DNA of 64,000 nucleotides from Elysia chlorotica (taxonomy: Eukaryota > Mollusca > Gastropoda > Plakobranchidae): positions 123,252 through 187,251 of the forward strand of contig RQTK01000163.1 of assembly GCA_003991915.1 (NCBI GenBank), given 5' to 3'. Shown here piece by piece: positions 39,509 through 51,318 of this stretch. Position 1 is the stretch's first letter; every line of letters begins with the position of its first letter. Made by a program: the position numbers and the translations under genes. A model generated the notes under the pieces. The model made no database searches. It was not told where the DNA came from and saw only the letters and a program-made list of their open reading frames with translations.

Positions 39509-42500
39509 TCTCTCTCTTCCACCCCCTCCCCCAAACTCCAAAATTCTAATAATGTTTGTTGTGTTTTTTTTTAAAGGTGCAAGGGGTGGGAGTGGATTAA
39601 AAAAATTTGTTCTGTCGTACAATTTATATTTCTCGTTTTGTTATCTTATAGACTTATAGTAAGTGGATGAAATAAGCCTTAAAGCACAAAAACAGCTCAT
39701 CCCATCCAAATATTTCTGTTAAGGTATTCGTATTAAAAAAAGTCTGAAAAAGAATAAAAATTAATTGTAGTTCTTTTTTATTTGACAGATCAAGCAACTG
39801 AAACTGTCCTACTTCACAAGTTTTTGGAACATCTTGGATATCCTAGTGATCATTATATCTTTTGTGTGTGTTGGATTCAACATTTACAGAACAATTAAGG
39901 CAAGCATTGACCGATACAAGTATATATATCCTTTGAAAGTTTTTATCATAAATTGCCATGGAAAGTGTATTGATAGCATGTTGGGAGATGAAAAAAAAAG
40001 GTTGCAAGCGTTTTTTTGTGTTTAAAAAAAAATTGAGATTGAAATACCTAAAATGGGAGTCAAAAAAAGATTGAAATACCAAAAATGGGAGCCAAAAAAA
40101 AAATGTATTCCTATGTTGAAATTGTCGTTCATCAAATATCCAATTTGATTATTTAAAAAGTGGGGGCCCACACTACCACACAGATATGGTTACAACACAT
40201 AAATATATATGTGATAATTATATCAAAAGAAATTGAATAAAACAGCAATGTTTTTTTTTTTGTCCTTATATTCTTGTGTGGGGAGTAGTTCAAGTTTACA
40301 GATCAATATTTGTTGGGAATGTCAGTCCACAATATGTCCTATGTAATGCTGACGTTGGATTTTAAACAAACTCAACAACATCACTTTTATCATCTATATA
40401 CACTGTTCTTTGTAATAAATTGAATTTATTTTAATCTTTGTTTTATTGTCTAGATTTTTATCACTTGTGTATTTTTTTAATGCCATATAGGTTGATAGCA
40501 AACTGACAAAACTCCTGGAAGACCCTAATGTGTATGCAGACTTTGAAAGACTCAGCTACTGGGAGACTAGGTTCAGCAATGCCATCGCTATTGCTGTCTT
40601 CATGGCTTGGATCAAGGTATAATACACACGTATTAGTTTGAAGAGCGTAGAGCAGTGAAATACATTGTAAATATATAAGGCATGCTCAAAACATTTGTGA
40701 TATTTTCAAAAAATAGATAAAAAAAACAAAAACAAATAAAAGCAGCCTTACATTTTTCTTCTTCAATGCAGAGCAAATTACTTTTTACATCTTGCCATTG
40801 TGTTCCTAAAGACCCAAAAAAATATTTTCTTCTTTGATACCAGATCTTCAAATACATCAGCTTTAACAAGACAATGACCCAGCTGTCCTCCACCCTAGGC
40901 CGCTGTGCTAAGGATTTGGCTGGCTTCTTCGTCATGTTTATCATCATTTTCTTGGCTTTCACTCAGCTGGGTTATCTGCTCTTTGGAACTCAGGTCAAAG
41001 ACTTCAGCAGCTTTGAGAATGCTTTGTAAGTTGTTTTAAAATTTTATTAAAATGTCTTTTTTTGGCCATATGTGCCAAAATTAAATATATGCAGTTTTGT
41101 TAAGTCATTATTAAGTCCTCAATTTCCATTTCCAACATTTATAGGGATTTTTCAGGAAATGAAATATTAATTTGTTAATCAACAGTGAGGTGGTTTTCAG
41201 CAGATCTGTGGAAATCGTTGTTTTTGCGCTCTAATGGGGGAACTCTCCTTTCCTTGGTATTTTTAGCCTTTCCGCGATATTTCCTCCCTTCCTCCTGAGT
41301 TTACAATCATAAAAAATGTGCGAGCGAATAGTTCCACGAAGGTTGCGCGAGTAGCCCCACGTTTTGGCTAGGTGAACGTCCGGCTTGCCATCATATTCTA
41401 AACCTATTATACTGTTGCCTTACCGATAGCCATTAGTAGCGTGCAAATTCAACATGGTGAATTGGTGATATTAATCAATTATCGATAGTGTTAATTTTTT
41501 TTTGCACTCCTCTTGTTGTAATATGGATGAGGAAATAAATGTTTTCTTTTCAATGAAAAAAATTTAGCTTCACTCTGTTCCGAATCATCTTGGGTGACTT
41601 TGACTTCCATCAACTGGAGCGAGCCAACCGCATCCTGGGTCCCATCTTCTTCATGCTGTTTGTCTTCTTTGTCTTCTTCGTGCTCATCAACATGTTCTTG
41701 GCCATCATCAACGACTCCTACTCTGAGGTCAAGTCGGACATGGCCAATGCTAAGAATGAGTTTGCAATTGCTGACTTCTTTAAAAAGGTAATGTAATAAT
41801 ATTTTTAAAAAGTTTATTCATTTTTTATAATATGTATGCATTCCAGGCTTGGACCAGTACTATGATATAAAATTATGTAGAAACAAAATATTTGTCGCAA
41901 ATGGTATAGAAAACTGTTAAAAAAAGAAAGCTATATTTATGATTTGTTTATTTCATGGAGCCATGTGTGTATACTTGATTATTCTAAAGTTTAATGCAGA
42001 GTGAGTGCTTAAAACTTGAGTTTATATTTCAGACTTACTCAAAGATGCTGGACAAACTGAACTTCAAACGGGACAAGATTGTGGACATCCAGTCTGCCCT
42101 GAAGAATGCGGACATCAACCAGGACCAGAGAGTGGACTTTGACGAATGGCGCCAAGATCTCAAATCGTACTTAAATTCCTCAATTACTCATAAACTATAA
42201 GTAACCTTTATTTCTTCGTTTGTTTTAAAGTATACAAATTATAAGCTTTTGATTTTTTGAAAGTGCTCCTTTCTTATGACAAATTCTGTAGAACATAAAT
42301 TATGTAATTAATAATTACAGTTTGGAAAAAATATATGATAGAAACAATCATTTGAATATTGTTGGGTGCTGTGTAAAATGTTTGCCTTAAGGAAAGCATA
42401 ACATTTCTCACCTGGCTTTCTCATAAATGGACCTAAAATTCATAATCATAAAAGACAAATTTCACTTTTCTTCTCAACGCACATTTAATATTTCAGACGT

Positions 42501-45500
42501 GGCTTTGCTGACTGTGAAATTGAGGCTGTCTTTGCAAGATATGATGTTGATGGAGACAGAGTCCTTGATGCCGAGGAGCAAAAGAAAATGTTCGCAGATC
42601 TTCAAGAACAAAAGGTGACTTTATATACATCCAACGACCGTAACTTTTAAGCGAGGTTACAAAACGCAAACATTTCTTGAAGGTTCTGGAGCTGATTCCA
42701 AAGTTAATCAAAATTATATCTGTATTGAAACTTTCATTATTTTTTTAATGATAAGAATTTGACAAGCAGACATAGTTGAAATTTAATAAATGTTTTAGTG
42801 CTCTATATTTACCTTCAATCTGTCCTGACTATGAAGATTTAGAAAAAGTTGAGTGACATGAATATTGAATAAATAGTTTGATGTCAGCATTCAATTACTA
42901 CATGGTGGTTGTATTTACTTCTTGATCTCTCTTTCTCTCTCTTCCAGTTGGCCCTTAATAAGGAGTATGATGACATAGGTGGAAAGGGACGTCACTCAAG
43001 TAGCCGCCTCAGTTCAAATGAAGGAGACAGTGGAGATGATAGTGATGATGAAGACAGTGGCACAAAATCTTCTCGCACTGGTCGCACAGCAAATGGTGTT
43101 TCATATGAAGAGTTTACAGTACTGTCCAGACGAGTTGATAGAATGGAGCACTCTATTGGAAGCATAGTGTCTAAAATTGACGCAGTTTTAGTAAAACTAG
43201 AGGCAATGGAGAAGGCCAAATTAAAGCGGCGGGAAACCATGGGCAAAATATTAGACAGCATCACAGAGGTAATCTTTCTGAAAGTAAATTATTTTATTCT
43301 GTTAAAAATATGTTCTTGTTATACTCTTTTTTGGAAAAGGCACCTATTTTTGGTGGAACCATTGCATTGGCTCAAAATAAAAATGAAAATGTATCAATAT
43401 GCAAGGCAGACTACATGATCACACACTAAATTTAAATCTAGAGTGTAAATTATTTAATCTTTGTATTTGAAATTCATGTATCATTTGCTTAAGTTCATCA
43501 GCAACACGCCACAGTTTGAGTACTTTTGAGATTATCAATTTTTGTTTATCTCAAGTCTGACGGCACAAGTGATGAAATGAAACGTGAGCAGATGGAGAAA
43601 CTAGTCAGAGAGGAGTTAGAGAGATGGGACTCTGAGACTTCAGTGGGGGCTAACAGTGCTCGAGGCGCGAGTCCTGGAGGTGCCAGTGGTCAGAGTGGCT
43701 TACGGTCTCGTTCAAGAGCAGAATCGGCCCAAAATGGGGTGAGCAAAATGCTTTCTTAGCCTTGAAACCCAATGTTTAATGCTGCAAAAAAAACAACAAC
43801 AACCCAGGAACAACAAAATGTTAAACTTGAGCAATGCATTATATTAATTTATGATTTTATATATATATATATATGTTTTAATCTAATATATATATATATA
43901 TATGTTAATCTTCCCCTGCTCACGCTTTTGGTTATCTATATTACATTGTAAATGACCTTTGCTTATTTTCCTTGATCATCAGATTATTTGAGAAAATTTC
44001 CTTTTCTTTGTTTTTTTTTTTTGTTTTTTTTTATCGTTGAAATATTTGAAATTACATTTTTTGAGGGAGGAAAAACATATTTATACTCACAAATATAGAG
44101 GCTTTATGCACCATTTTCAAAGCTGAGACTTTTTGATAAAGTCTTAAGAAATTTAAAAAGTTTGCCTCAGGTTTCTGATAAATATTTTATTTCTTGACAT
44201 AGAGGTTTCTTATTCTGTAGGTTCCCTTTGATGTTAATCATTAAAACTTATCTTATCCAAACAGCCCATATGGTGCACCTTAGAAAAAAACCCAACTTAA
44301 AAAATAATAGAAAACAAAACAAAAATATAAACAAAACACCCAGGGGGGCGCGGTGGACCAGGGGTAGAACATCGGCTTCCGACGCAAAAGGTCCCAAGTT
44401 CGAAACCTGGCTGTTGCAATCCCTACTGGTTGGATCGGTGTCAGTATAATGTGACCGGCTGAGACAGGAGTCATGGTATCCCCACCCTGTCTCGTGTGTG
44501 GCAGCACATAAAATTGTCAGACGTCCGTCTTGGGGCCCGTCCACAATATAGCATATAAGTTGCTGATGTTGGACGTTAAAACCAACTCAACCAACCAACC
44601 AATCTCACACTGTTTACCCAAACGATGATTATCTATAGGTTCCCTTTGATGTTAATCATTAAAACTTATCTTATCCAAACAGCCCATATGGTGCACCTTA
44701 GAAAAAAACCCAACTTAAAAAAAAAGAAAACATAATACAAATTCAATTTCTGTCAATTAATGGTTAGTGAGACTTGTATGTTTGTCTTTTTTTCTTTTGA
44801 ATTATTGTAGTTACTTATGTTTTTTTCCTGGAATTTGTGTTTACCTTTCAGTCCTCTGATGCATAAAAGGTAAAGCATGGGTCTGGGCGCTTTAATATGA
44901 TTGAAAAAACAAAAAAAAAACTTAAACAATATTTTTGCCTTGGCTTATAAAAATGCTATTAGTGAAATGAAAAAGAACCCCCCCCCCCCCCTCCGGTCAA
45001 AACAGAATATTTCTTAGTAGATAAAAAACAAACAAACGTGAAGTAAAGTTGTTGTTAATTCATGAATTTTGAAAGATTAAAAAAAAAAAGTAAAATTCTA
45101 ATCCTTAGAAATGCTGCTGCTTATTATCATTTTTGATGATCTATATCTAAAGCGTATTGGCATTTATTATCTTTTGACTTTTAGATTTTTTATTATAGCG
45201 TTTTTTTTCATTTATAACATTTGAAAACCACATCGTTTCTTTGAATTTGAGAAGTTTTACATCTCCTGTGTTCAAAATATGTCGAGTAGTGCCTTTTTTA
45301 AAATTTGTTTTTGGTGCGTCTTTACATTTTAATACTTCCATGCTAAAAATTAATGTTCCTAAGCAAACTTACTTAACCTGTTGTTTACATTTTATTTAAA
45401 TATAATGCATTAACATTTTTTAAGTAATGAAATCCTCTCTTTATCTTTTATAACTTTTTTATACGAACAATCGTGATTGAGATACTTAGATTTGTGCCTC

Positions 45501-48500
45501 ATCAAGCAAAAAGTGGTACATACATTACTACACATGACTTGATAGCAAATTAATATTACAAAAAGCAGTAGATGCACACATGTATGTTGGTGGTTCTACT
45601 TTGACGATGGTCATCACAGTAATGGGAATATTATAATGTTGATAAGCTAGGTTTAACATAGCTTACAAATTATTGTAAATTTCAGTTTAAAAGAAATTTC
45701 GAATAACCAGACTTAGGATTTTAAAGTTTCCACTATTTATTAGTCAGCTCTGAATTATCTTATAATTGCTACTACTTGCATCTTTCATAACTGCCCTTTA
45801 AAAAATCTTTTGATCTTTGTGTGTATAGAAAGGTGAAGAGAGTCTCATCTAAATAAAAGTTGGTAGTCATTCGCTTGCAGACTTAGAAAGAGTTATATAA
45901 AAATTTTAATTAGGCAGGCTGAGGGAGGTTCAGTTTTATGTTTAGCAATTTAAACTAATATATATAATCAATCAAAGGAAATATATTGTGCAAGCAAAGC
46001 TGTTAATTGCTTATTTTATTCTTTATATTACTGCAGCTCCTTTTGCCACCGATCTTACTAATACCTCTGCAGGTACTGCAAATGCTACTTCTAAAATTAA
46101 ATTACCACTGCTACTACCACTCTTTCCATCATGTTAACTAGTGCAACAATAATGTGCCAAAACTTATGTGACAGATTAATTTTAGATCTTTTTAAAACAT
46201 TTTTTACTGCTAATTTTGCTACTGCTACTTGTTAGACAATCAAGTGTTCATAAAACTGAAAAGCATTTTTCATGATTGTCATTTAATATTAAGGCCTAAT
46301 TTATGATTGTGAGTTTGGTCATTTCTTGCATGTTTCAGCTACAATATTTTACGTTATTTTTTAAAGAGAATTATGCGGCTCTGTAGATTCAAACAAATAT
46401 AATACTTTTAACCAAGAGAAACTGATTTGCATGGAGTGAAATATTTAATAAAACATTTCTTTTCATTAAGATACACTACAATAGTAGTAGCAGTAGTAAT
46501 ATCACGCAGCCCTAACATGGTCCCTTTTTTCAAATCTGTACAAGAAGTGAAGTGCTTTGTGGTTCCCTTATGATTCGAAATAAATTATGTGCTATGCTTG
46601 TCTATCTCTTAACTATGTGCCATACATTTCTATCTTTATACTCACCTCACTGGGGTTCCATCTCCTTTCGGAGGTTAGATGCCACGGATCTCCATCTTTC
46701 ACAGTCTCTTGCGATTTCACAGTATCGGTTGATTTTCATTCCAGTTGTTTCAAATGTTTTCTATCCAGCTCTTTCTTCTTCTTCCTCGTCCTCGTTTCCC
46801 TTCTATTTTTCCTTCCAGGATCTTTCTTTGAAGGGTGTCATGCCTTCTCACGTGTCCATAGTATGTCAATTTCCGCTTTTGTATGGTTTTGACGATTTCT
46901 GTTTGACTAAGACCTAGTTGTTTCAGAACTTCGCTGTTTGTCTTTTTGTCTTTCCATGATGTCACCAGACTTAGGATTTTAAAGTTTCCACTATTTATTA
47001 GTCAGCTCTGAATTATCTTATAATTGCTACTACTTGCATCTTTCATAACTGCCCTTTAAAAAATCTTTTGATCTTTGTGTGTATAGAAAGGTGAAGAGAG
47101 TCTCATCTAAATAAAAGTTGGTAGTCATTCGCTTGCAGACTTAGAAAGAGTTATATAAAAGTCTATTAAGTCAAAAATTTTAATTAGGCAGGCTGAGGGA
47201 GGTTCAGTTTATGTTTTGCAATTCAAACTAATATATATAATCAATCAAAGGAAATATATTGTGCAAGCAAAGCTGTTAATTGCTTATTTTATTCTTAATA
47301 TTACTGCAGCTCCTTTTGCCACCGATCTTACTAATACCTCTGCAGGTACTGCAAATGCTACTTCTAAAATTAAATTACCACTGCTACTACCACTCTTTCC
47401 ATCATGTTAACTAGTGCAACAATAATGTGCCAAAACTTATGTGACAGATTAATTTTAGATCTTTTTAAAACATTTTTTACTGCTAATTTTGCTACTGCTA
47501 CTTGTTAGACAATCAAGTGTTCATAAAACTGAAAAGCATTTTTCATGATTGTCATTTAATATTAAGGCCTAATTTATGATTGTGAGTTTGGTCATTTCTT
47601 GCATGTTTCAGCTACAATATTTTACGTTATTTTTTGAAGATAATTACAATAGTAGTAGCAGTAGTAATATCATGCAGCCCTAACAGGGTCCCTTCTTTCA
47701 AATCTGTACAAGAAGTGAAGTGCTTTGTGGTTCCCTTGTGATTTGAAATAAACTATGTGCTATGCTTGTCTATCTTTTAACTATGTGCAATACATTTCTA
47801 TCTTTATACTCACCTCACCGGGGTTCCTTCTCCTTTCGGAGGTTGGATGCCACGGATCTCCATCTTTCACGGTCTCTTGCGAATTCACAGCATCGGTTAA
47901 TTTTAATTCCAGTTGTTTCAAATGTTTTCTATCCAGCATTTTCTTCTCCTTCCTCGTCCTCGTTTCCCTTCTATTTTTCCCTCCAGGATCTTTCTTTGAA
48001 GGGTGTCATGCCTTCTCACGTGTCCATAGTATGTCAGTTTCCGCTTTTGTATGGTTTTGACAATTTCTATTTGACTAAGACCTAGTTGTTTCAGTACTTC
48101 GCTGTTTGTCTTTTTGTCTTTCCATGATGTCCTTGTTATTCTTCAGTACATTCACATTTCCATTGCTTCTAGATGTTTCTGTAGGACCGATGTGAGTGTC
48201 CATGTTTCACATGCATACAACAGTACTGACCAGACGAAGCATTTCATGAGTCTGATTCTGAGTTTGTATGAGAGCTTGCGGTTGGTAAGAAGTTTATTCA
48301 ACTTTGGAAATATAGTTTTGGACATTCCTATCCTCTTGTTGATTTCTTTCTCCAATCTTCCATTCTCTGTGATTTGCTGTCCAAGATATGTGAAGCTGTG
48401 TACTTGCTTTAGAGGTTTCCCATCAATTTGTATGTTTACTTTTGTAATTTATTTTTCTTTTGTGATGACAATTGTTTGTGTTTTCTTCTTGTTGATCTCC

Positions 48501-48894
48501 AGACCGTATATGCTGCTTTCTTTTTTGACTCTTGTCACTAGTGTTTGAAGATCCTCATTTGCAGTGAGCAATACTGTGTCATCGGCATATCTCAAGTTGT
48601 TTATATATTATGTCCTCTAACAATAATTCCTGGTGGTTCTTCTTCCTCTGTTTCTACTTCTATGAATATGTAGTCTTTATATACATTGAATAGTGATGGT
48701 GAAAGTACACATCCCTGTCTAACTCCTCGTTTAATTTTCACTGCTTCTTTAAACTATGTGCTATGTATTTCTATCTCTAAACCCTGTGCCATACATTTAT
48801 ATCTCTAAATTATGTGCAAGACATTTCTGTGTCTAAACAAACTATTTCTTTTCCCCAGGATCTGGACGACAGTCTGATGACCTCCACATTCTAG
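32680..48894 (+). CDS. PKD2: Polycystin-2-like cation channel, paralog B (17 exons, 853 aa)
   Basis: Exons: 32680-32778, 33223-33358, 35020-35133, 35984-36111, 36540-36695, 37465-37574, 38204-38428, 39225-39387, 39789-39899, 40491-40616, 40844-41025, 41568-41787, 42033-42166, 42497-42614, 42948-43268, 43556-43738, 48859-48894. Every exon has the same length and phase as in paralog A except exon 15, which is 6 bases longer. The same domains are present: S1-S6, polycystin/TOP domain, S4 lysines, LGD filter, two complete EF-hand loops, acidic linker and coiled coil. Differences include Gln to Arg after the filter (HQLERANR) and Thr to Ser in the post-S6 motif (NDSYSEV). Intron 9 has a GC donor (AAG|GCAAGC). 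Intron 16 is 5.1 kb, enlarged by a SINE, a LINE and a tandem duplication. Head-to-tail with A and presumably a later copy than the A/C split. Function as for A: a Ca-permeable TRPP channel subunit. Confidence 0.93.
35695..35790 (+). mobile_element. tRNA-derived SINE fragment in intron 3 of paralog B
   Basis: GGGGGGCGCTGTAGCCCTCAG begins a tRNA-like head, and AGTTCGAGCCCTGG (35755-35768) matches the RNA polymerase III B box. The head resembles the SINE at 44340 (GGGGGCGC start, GACGCA in the anticodon part). The acceptor stem does not pair, so it is not a tRNA gene. Confidence 0.55.
38464..38647. mobile_element. MITE-like element with perfect 13-bp terminal inverted repeats
   Basis: The left end ACAGTGATGCCAA (38464-38476) and the right end TTGGCATCACTGT (38635-38647) are exact reverse complements. 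The 184-base body is AT-rich and non-coding. A related fragment lies at 31646. It sits in intron 7 of paralog B and is absent from A, so it inserted after the A/B split. I could not define a target-site duplication with confidence. Confidence 0.68.
39444..39512. repeat. (CT)n microsatellite in intron 8 of paralog B
   Basis: About 65 bases of CT dinucleotide shortly after the exon 8 donor, at the same place as the shorter tract in A. The Ser/Leu-rich and Arg/Glu-rich open frames here are artefacts of the repeat. Confidence 0.92.
39897..39905 (+). other. GC-type 5' splice site, exon 9 of paralog B
   Basis: Exon 9 ends AAG and the intron starts GCAAGC. In A the same junction is GAG|GTAAAC, and exon length (111) and downstream exon 10 are conserved, so the boundary is fixed by alignment. 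The strong match of the remaining positions is typical of functional GC-AG introns spliced by the major spliceosome. An alternative GT site that keeps the frame is not visible next to it. Confidence 0.8.
40255..40385 (+). mobile_element. 3' fragment of the SINE family, intron 9 of paralog B
   Basis: GTCCACAATATGTCC and GCTGACGTTGGATTTTAAAC, followed by CTCAACAACATC, match the tail of the SINE at 44340-44605 (GTCCACAATATAGC, GCTGATGTTGGACGTTAAAAC, CTCAACCAACC) with substitutions. The tRNA head is missing. Confidence 0.55.
41165..41500. other. Unidentified GC-richer insertion in intron 11 of paralog B
   Basis: This stretch is clearly less AT-rich than the surrounding intron and has no counterpart in intron 11 of A, which is AT-rich throughout (21023-21581). 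It contains GCGCGAGTAGCCCCACG and CCTTACCGATAGCC. I see no open frame of note, no tRNA head and no clear terminal repeats, so the element type is unknown. Confidence 0.4.
42167..42200 (+). other. Conserved read-through end after the EF-hand 1 exon (paralog B)
   Basis: Counterpart of 22245-22278 in A. The donor is again GTACTT, and the added short tail and TAA stop (42198-42200) match those of A with one silent change. Sequence beyond the stop diverges faster, apart from a short AT-rich block. Confidence 0.45.
44220..44724. repeat. Pair of about 85-bp direct repeats flanking a SINE, intron 16 of paralog B
   Basis: The block starting GGTTCCCTTTGATGTTAATC occurs at 44220-44305 and again at 44638-44724, almost without differences, 418 bases apart. 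The SINE lies between the copies. The repeats are far longer than a normal target-site duplication, so a local duplication together with the insertion, or an ectopic exchange, is more likely. Confidence 0.85.
44337..44605 (+). mobile_element. tRNA-derived SINE, complete-looking
   Basis: Starts GGGGGGCGCGGTGGACCAGG (A-box region), then AAGTTCGAAACCTGG (B box, about 44396-44410), a tRNA-unrelated body, and a tail TTGGACGTTAAAACC followed by CAACC-type simple repeats (about 44570-44602). The 5' and 3' tRNA arms do not pair, so it is a SINE and not a tRNA gene. Two further relics of the family are in this window (35695 and 40255). Confidence 0.75.
45706..48131. repeat. Tandem duplication of about 1.2 kb in intron 16 of paralog B
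   Basis: Unit 1 is 45706-46963 and unit 2 is 46964 to about 48131; both start ACCAGACTTAGGATTTTAAAG and end CTTTCCATGATGTC. Unit 1 has about 100 extra bases near 46370-46470 that unit 2 lacks. Each unit includes the 3' end of the same minus-strand LINE, and only unit 2 continues into the rest of that LINE. The duplication therefore came after the LINE insertion. Confidence 0.9.
46620..48775 (-). mobile_element. LINE (reverse transcriptase and C-terminal part), minus strand, partly duplicated
   Basis: Read on the minus strand from about 48770 downwards: [14 protein letters not shown], then [14 protein letters not shown] (catalytic YADD, about 48560-48600), GLEINKKKT, then [19 protein letters not shown] with CETWTL (about 48200-48300), and finally a [20 protein letters not shown] tail ending in a basic [12 protein letters not shown] (about 46760-46900 in unit 1, again near 47930-48060 in unit 2). 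This order is typical of the C-terminal half of an endonuclease/RT non-LTR element. Stops and frame shifts are present, and the 5' half is missing. Confidence 0.82.
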
Positions 48895-50890
48895 CTCATC
48901 ATGAAAGCATTTGGAGCTAGCATTGGTCTATCTGTCTTTTGGGCCACCACAGAAAAGGGACCATTCCATTGTTCTGATAGAGTGAACCTCTTTATTAATA
49001 CATGTATTATCATTGTGCCTTCCAATATTACCTATAGTAATTTTTTTTTTAAATTGCTAAAGAAAGAAAAATTAATATTATTGTAGGCATATTTTTTCAG
49101 AGTACTTATTCATAATTCTTGTTATTCAATTTTGTTATTAATTTCAATTTAACCCTAAGGCAAGTGTTTATAAAGATTAATGAGGTGTTTTTGATTTTGT
49201 AATTAAATTCACAAAACTTTTTGAATCACGGTTTACTGTTGATATAGAAAAATAATTCTTCAGTCTGATGTCGTGAAATGCACAACTTTTTACTGCTGAG
49301 AAATTTAAAATTTACAATTACTCTGTAACTATATTGTCAGTCTGTCCAGTTTGACAAAGAAGTAATTTATCTAAACTTGCTGTGATCTTTCTGTTACTTG
49401 TAAAATGATCAACCAAACTTTATTGTTATGAAATGTATGGCTCTGTACTTATCTTTTTGTTAGGCTCTATTTACACCTACAAAAAGCTCAACAAAGGCAC
49501 TTATACAGTTTTTGATTCATTTATGTTATTTTTTGTTGTTGAACTTTTTACATACCTACTTTTATAAGTAAATGGAAAAGAATTTATTCATCTAAATTTC
49601 AAATGCCATCTTTCAGTGTGTTTATGAAAAATCCTTGTTGAGGATATTTTTCAATAAAACTGGTCAGAATAGATATTGAAACAATGAAAGGTTTTTCCGT
49701 CTAGTTCTAATATTAAACTGTGATTGAAACGTTCTCTGTATCACACTTATCAGTGTCATTTATTACTGTGCCAATAAATTTCCTCCGTCCAAGTCCAATT
49801 ATTTCCTCCGTCCAATTATTTATACATGAACAAAAACAAAAAACTACAACTTGCTTTGCATTCTTTACTCAAAAAGAGGTTCAATAATTTTGAATCTTTG
49901 AGCCTTTACTGCATGTCACGAACAAAACAAGTCGGACTGCCTTTTGTGAGTTATCCTTAACTTAACACACACGCACAGGATTTCATGTCAAACGCAGTGA
50001 TTACTTTGAACGTTTAAATTTAATTTAATTACTTTCCTGTCACTTATTTACTGTTATTGAGGCACTTAGTGTAAATTTTTTTTCACTTTTCTAAACTATT
50101 ATCTTATTGTATTTCTCTATAACCCCTTTTATTCTTAACACTAAACAAACCTCCCTCATGGTGGTGCGTGCGTCTATCTAATCCTCTTTTGTAGTGATTT
50201 ATTTACGATTTTGTTAAGGTTTATACATGTATACTGCTGATTCAGGAATCTACCAATTTATAACGTACTTATGTCATTCATGGAAGCTATGAAGTATTAT
50301 TAGGGAAAAGAAATTTATTATAGCTTGTTTTATGAGCTCTCAACCATATCCGTCCAGGTAATAAAACTGCATAAAATATTTGTTTTGTGTATTGATTATT
50401 TCGCAACAAATAAAGAAATACAATTTTGAAAACTCTCTCCATTATAAAAAAAAATGTCATTAACCTGATTAAAAAATTATTAGTATTAATGGTGATACTA
50501 CTTGCTTGATCAACTCTTATTTTGACTGTGCTTAAAATAAAAAAAAATAAAAAATCTGATTTGGACTGATGTGAATACAAATATGTTTTGCACGTTCAAT
50601 TTCCTAATACTCTGTGAGAAAAAACTTTTTTTTTTTCAAATTGACTAGCTTGTTATCAGCCCAGAACTGTATGTATATGTTAGAAAAATCTCTCAAGTAT
50701 GTTCTCTATACAATTTATAGTGATAGGATGGGTTGATTATTTAAATAAGAAATTATTATTTTGTTTTTTTAAGAGTATGAAACCATTTAAGGATATAGTG
50801 CACTTGTCACATTTATTGCTGTGCTCCTAATGTTAAGTAGTCAGTATTTGATGTTGTTAACCCAATAAAAAGCTTTACAGTTACACACAA
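48895..50890 (+). other. Probable 3' UTR of paralog B with polyadenylation signal
   Basis: Alignable with the 3' flank of A, including the CACCACAGAAAAG block close to the stop and an AATAAA at 50864-50869 inside the same CCAATAAAAAGCTT context. Open frames here (48901-49086, 50287-50580 minus) are not conserved in A and are rejected as genes. Confidence 0.6.
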
Positions 50891-51193
50891 TTTTCTGTTT
50901 CGTTTTCTTTTTATTTCAAGGTTTAAACCTAATGTTTAAAAAAAACTAAAATTAAACAAAAAATGGTTTCCTGAGAAGATTGAAAAATTGCAAGTATTCT
51001 GCAACTGATGGATTCGAGTTCCACTGGCTGTTTTAAAGTGATTTGAGCCTTTCCTGGAATTCCTGTTTGCAAATAAAATCTTTAGTTTGTTTTAAGACAC
51101 TAAGTGAAACAACATTCAGAACTAATTTACTTGACAATACGCGGAGCAGCCAAGAGCAGTTTGCGTTTGGTATACAACATGTCATTCCTCACC

Positions 51194-51318
51194 NNNNNNN
51201 NNNNNNNNNNNNNNNNNNNNNNNNNNNNNNNNNNNNNNNNNNNNNNNNNNNNNNNNNNNNNNNNNNNNNNNNNNNNNNNNNNNNNNNNNNNNNNNNNNNN
51301 NNNNNNNNNNNNNNNNNN
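51194..51318. other. Assembly gap (125 N)
   Basis: A run of N. Open frames drawn through it are meaningless. The alignable 3' flank shared by A and B fades close to the gap, so its true size and content are unknown. Confidence 1.

Noticed and set aside
39413..39622. Arg/Glu- or Ser/Leu-rich open frames in (CT)n and (GA)n tracts, also near 52192-52532 and 18189-18461
   Set aside because: Repeat artefacts; the only real coding part there is PKD2 exon 8, which ends before the repeat.
44340..44415. Functional tRNA gene
   Set aside because: A- and B-box-like words are present, but the acceptor stem does not pair and a SINE body and tail follow.
46552..46917. Phe/Ser-rich + strand open frames, repeated at 47755-48085 and 48114-48548
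   Set aside because: They are antisense to the minus-strand LINE, which explains their conservation between the duplicate units.
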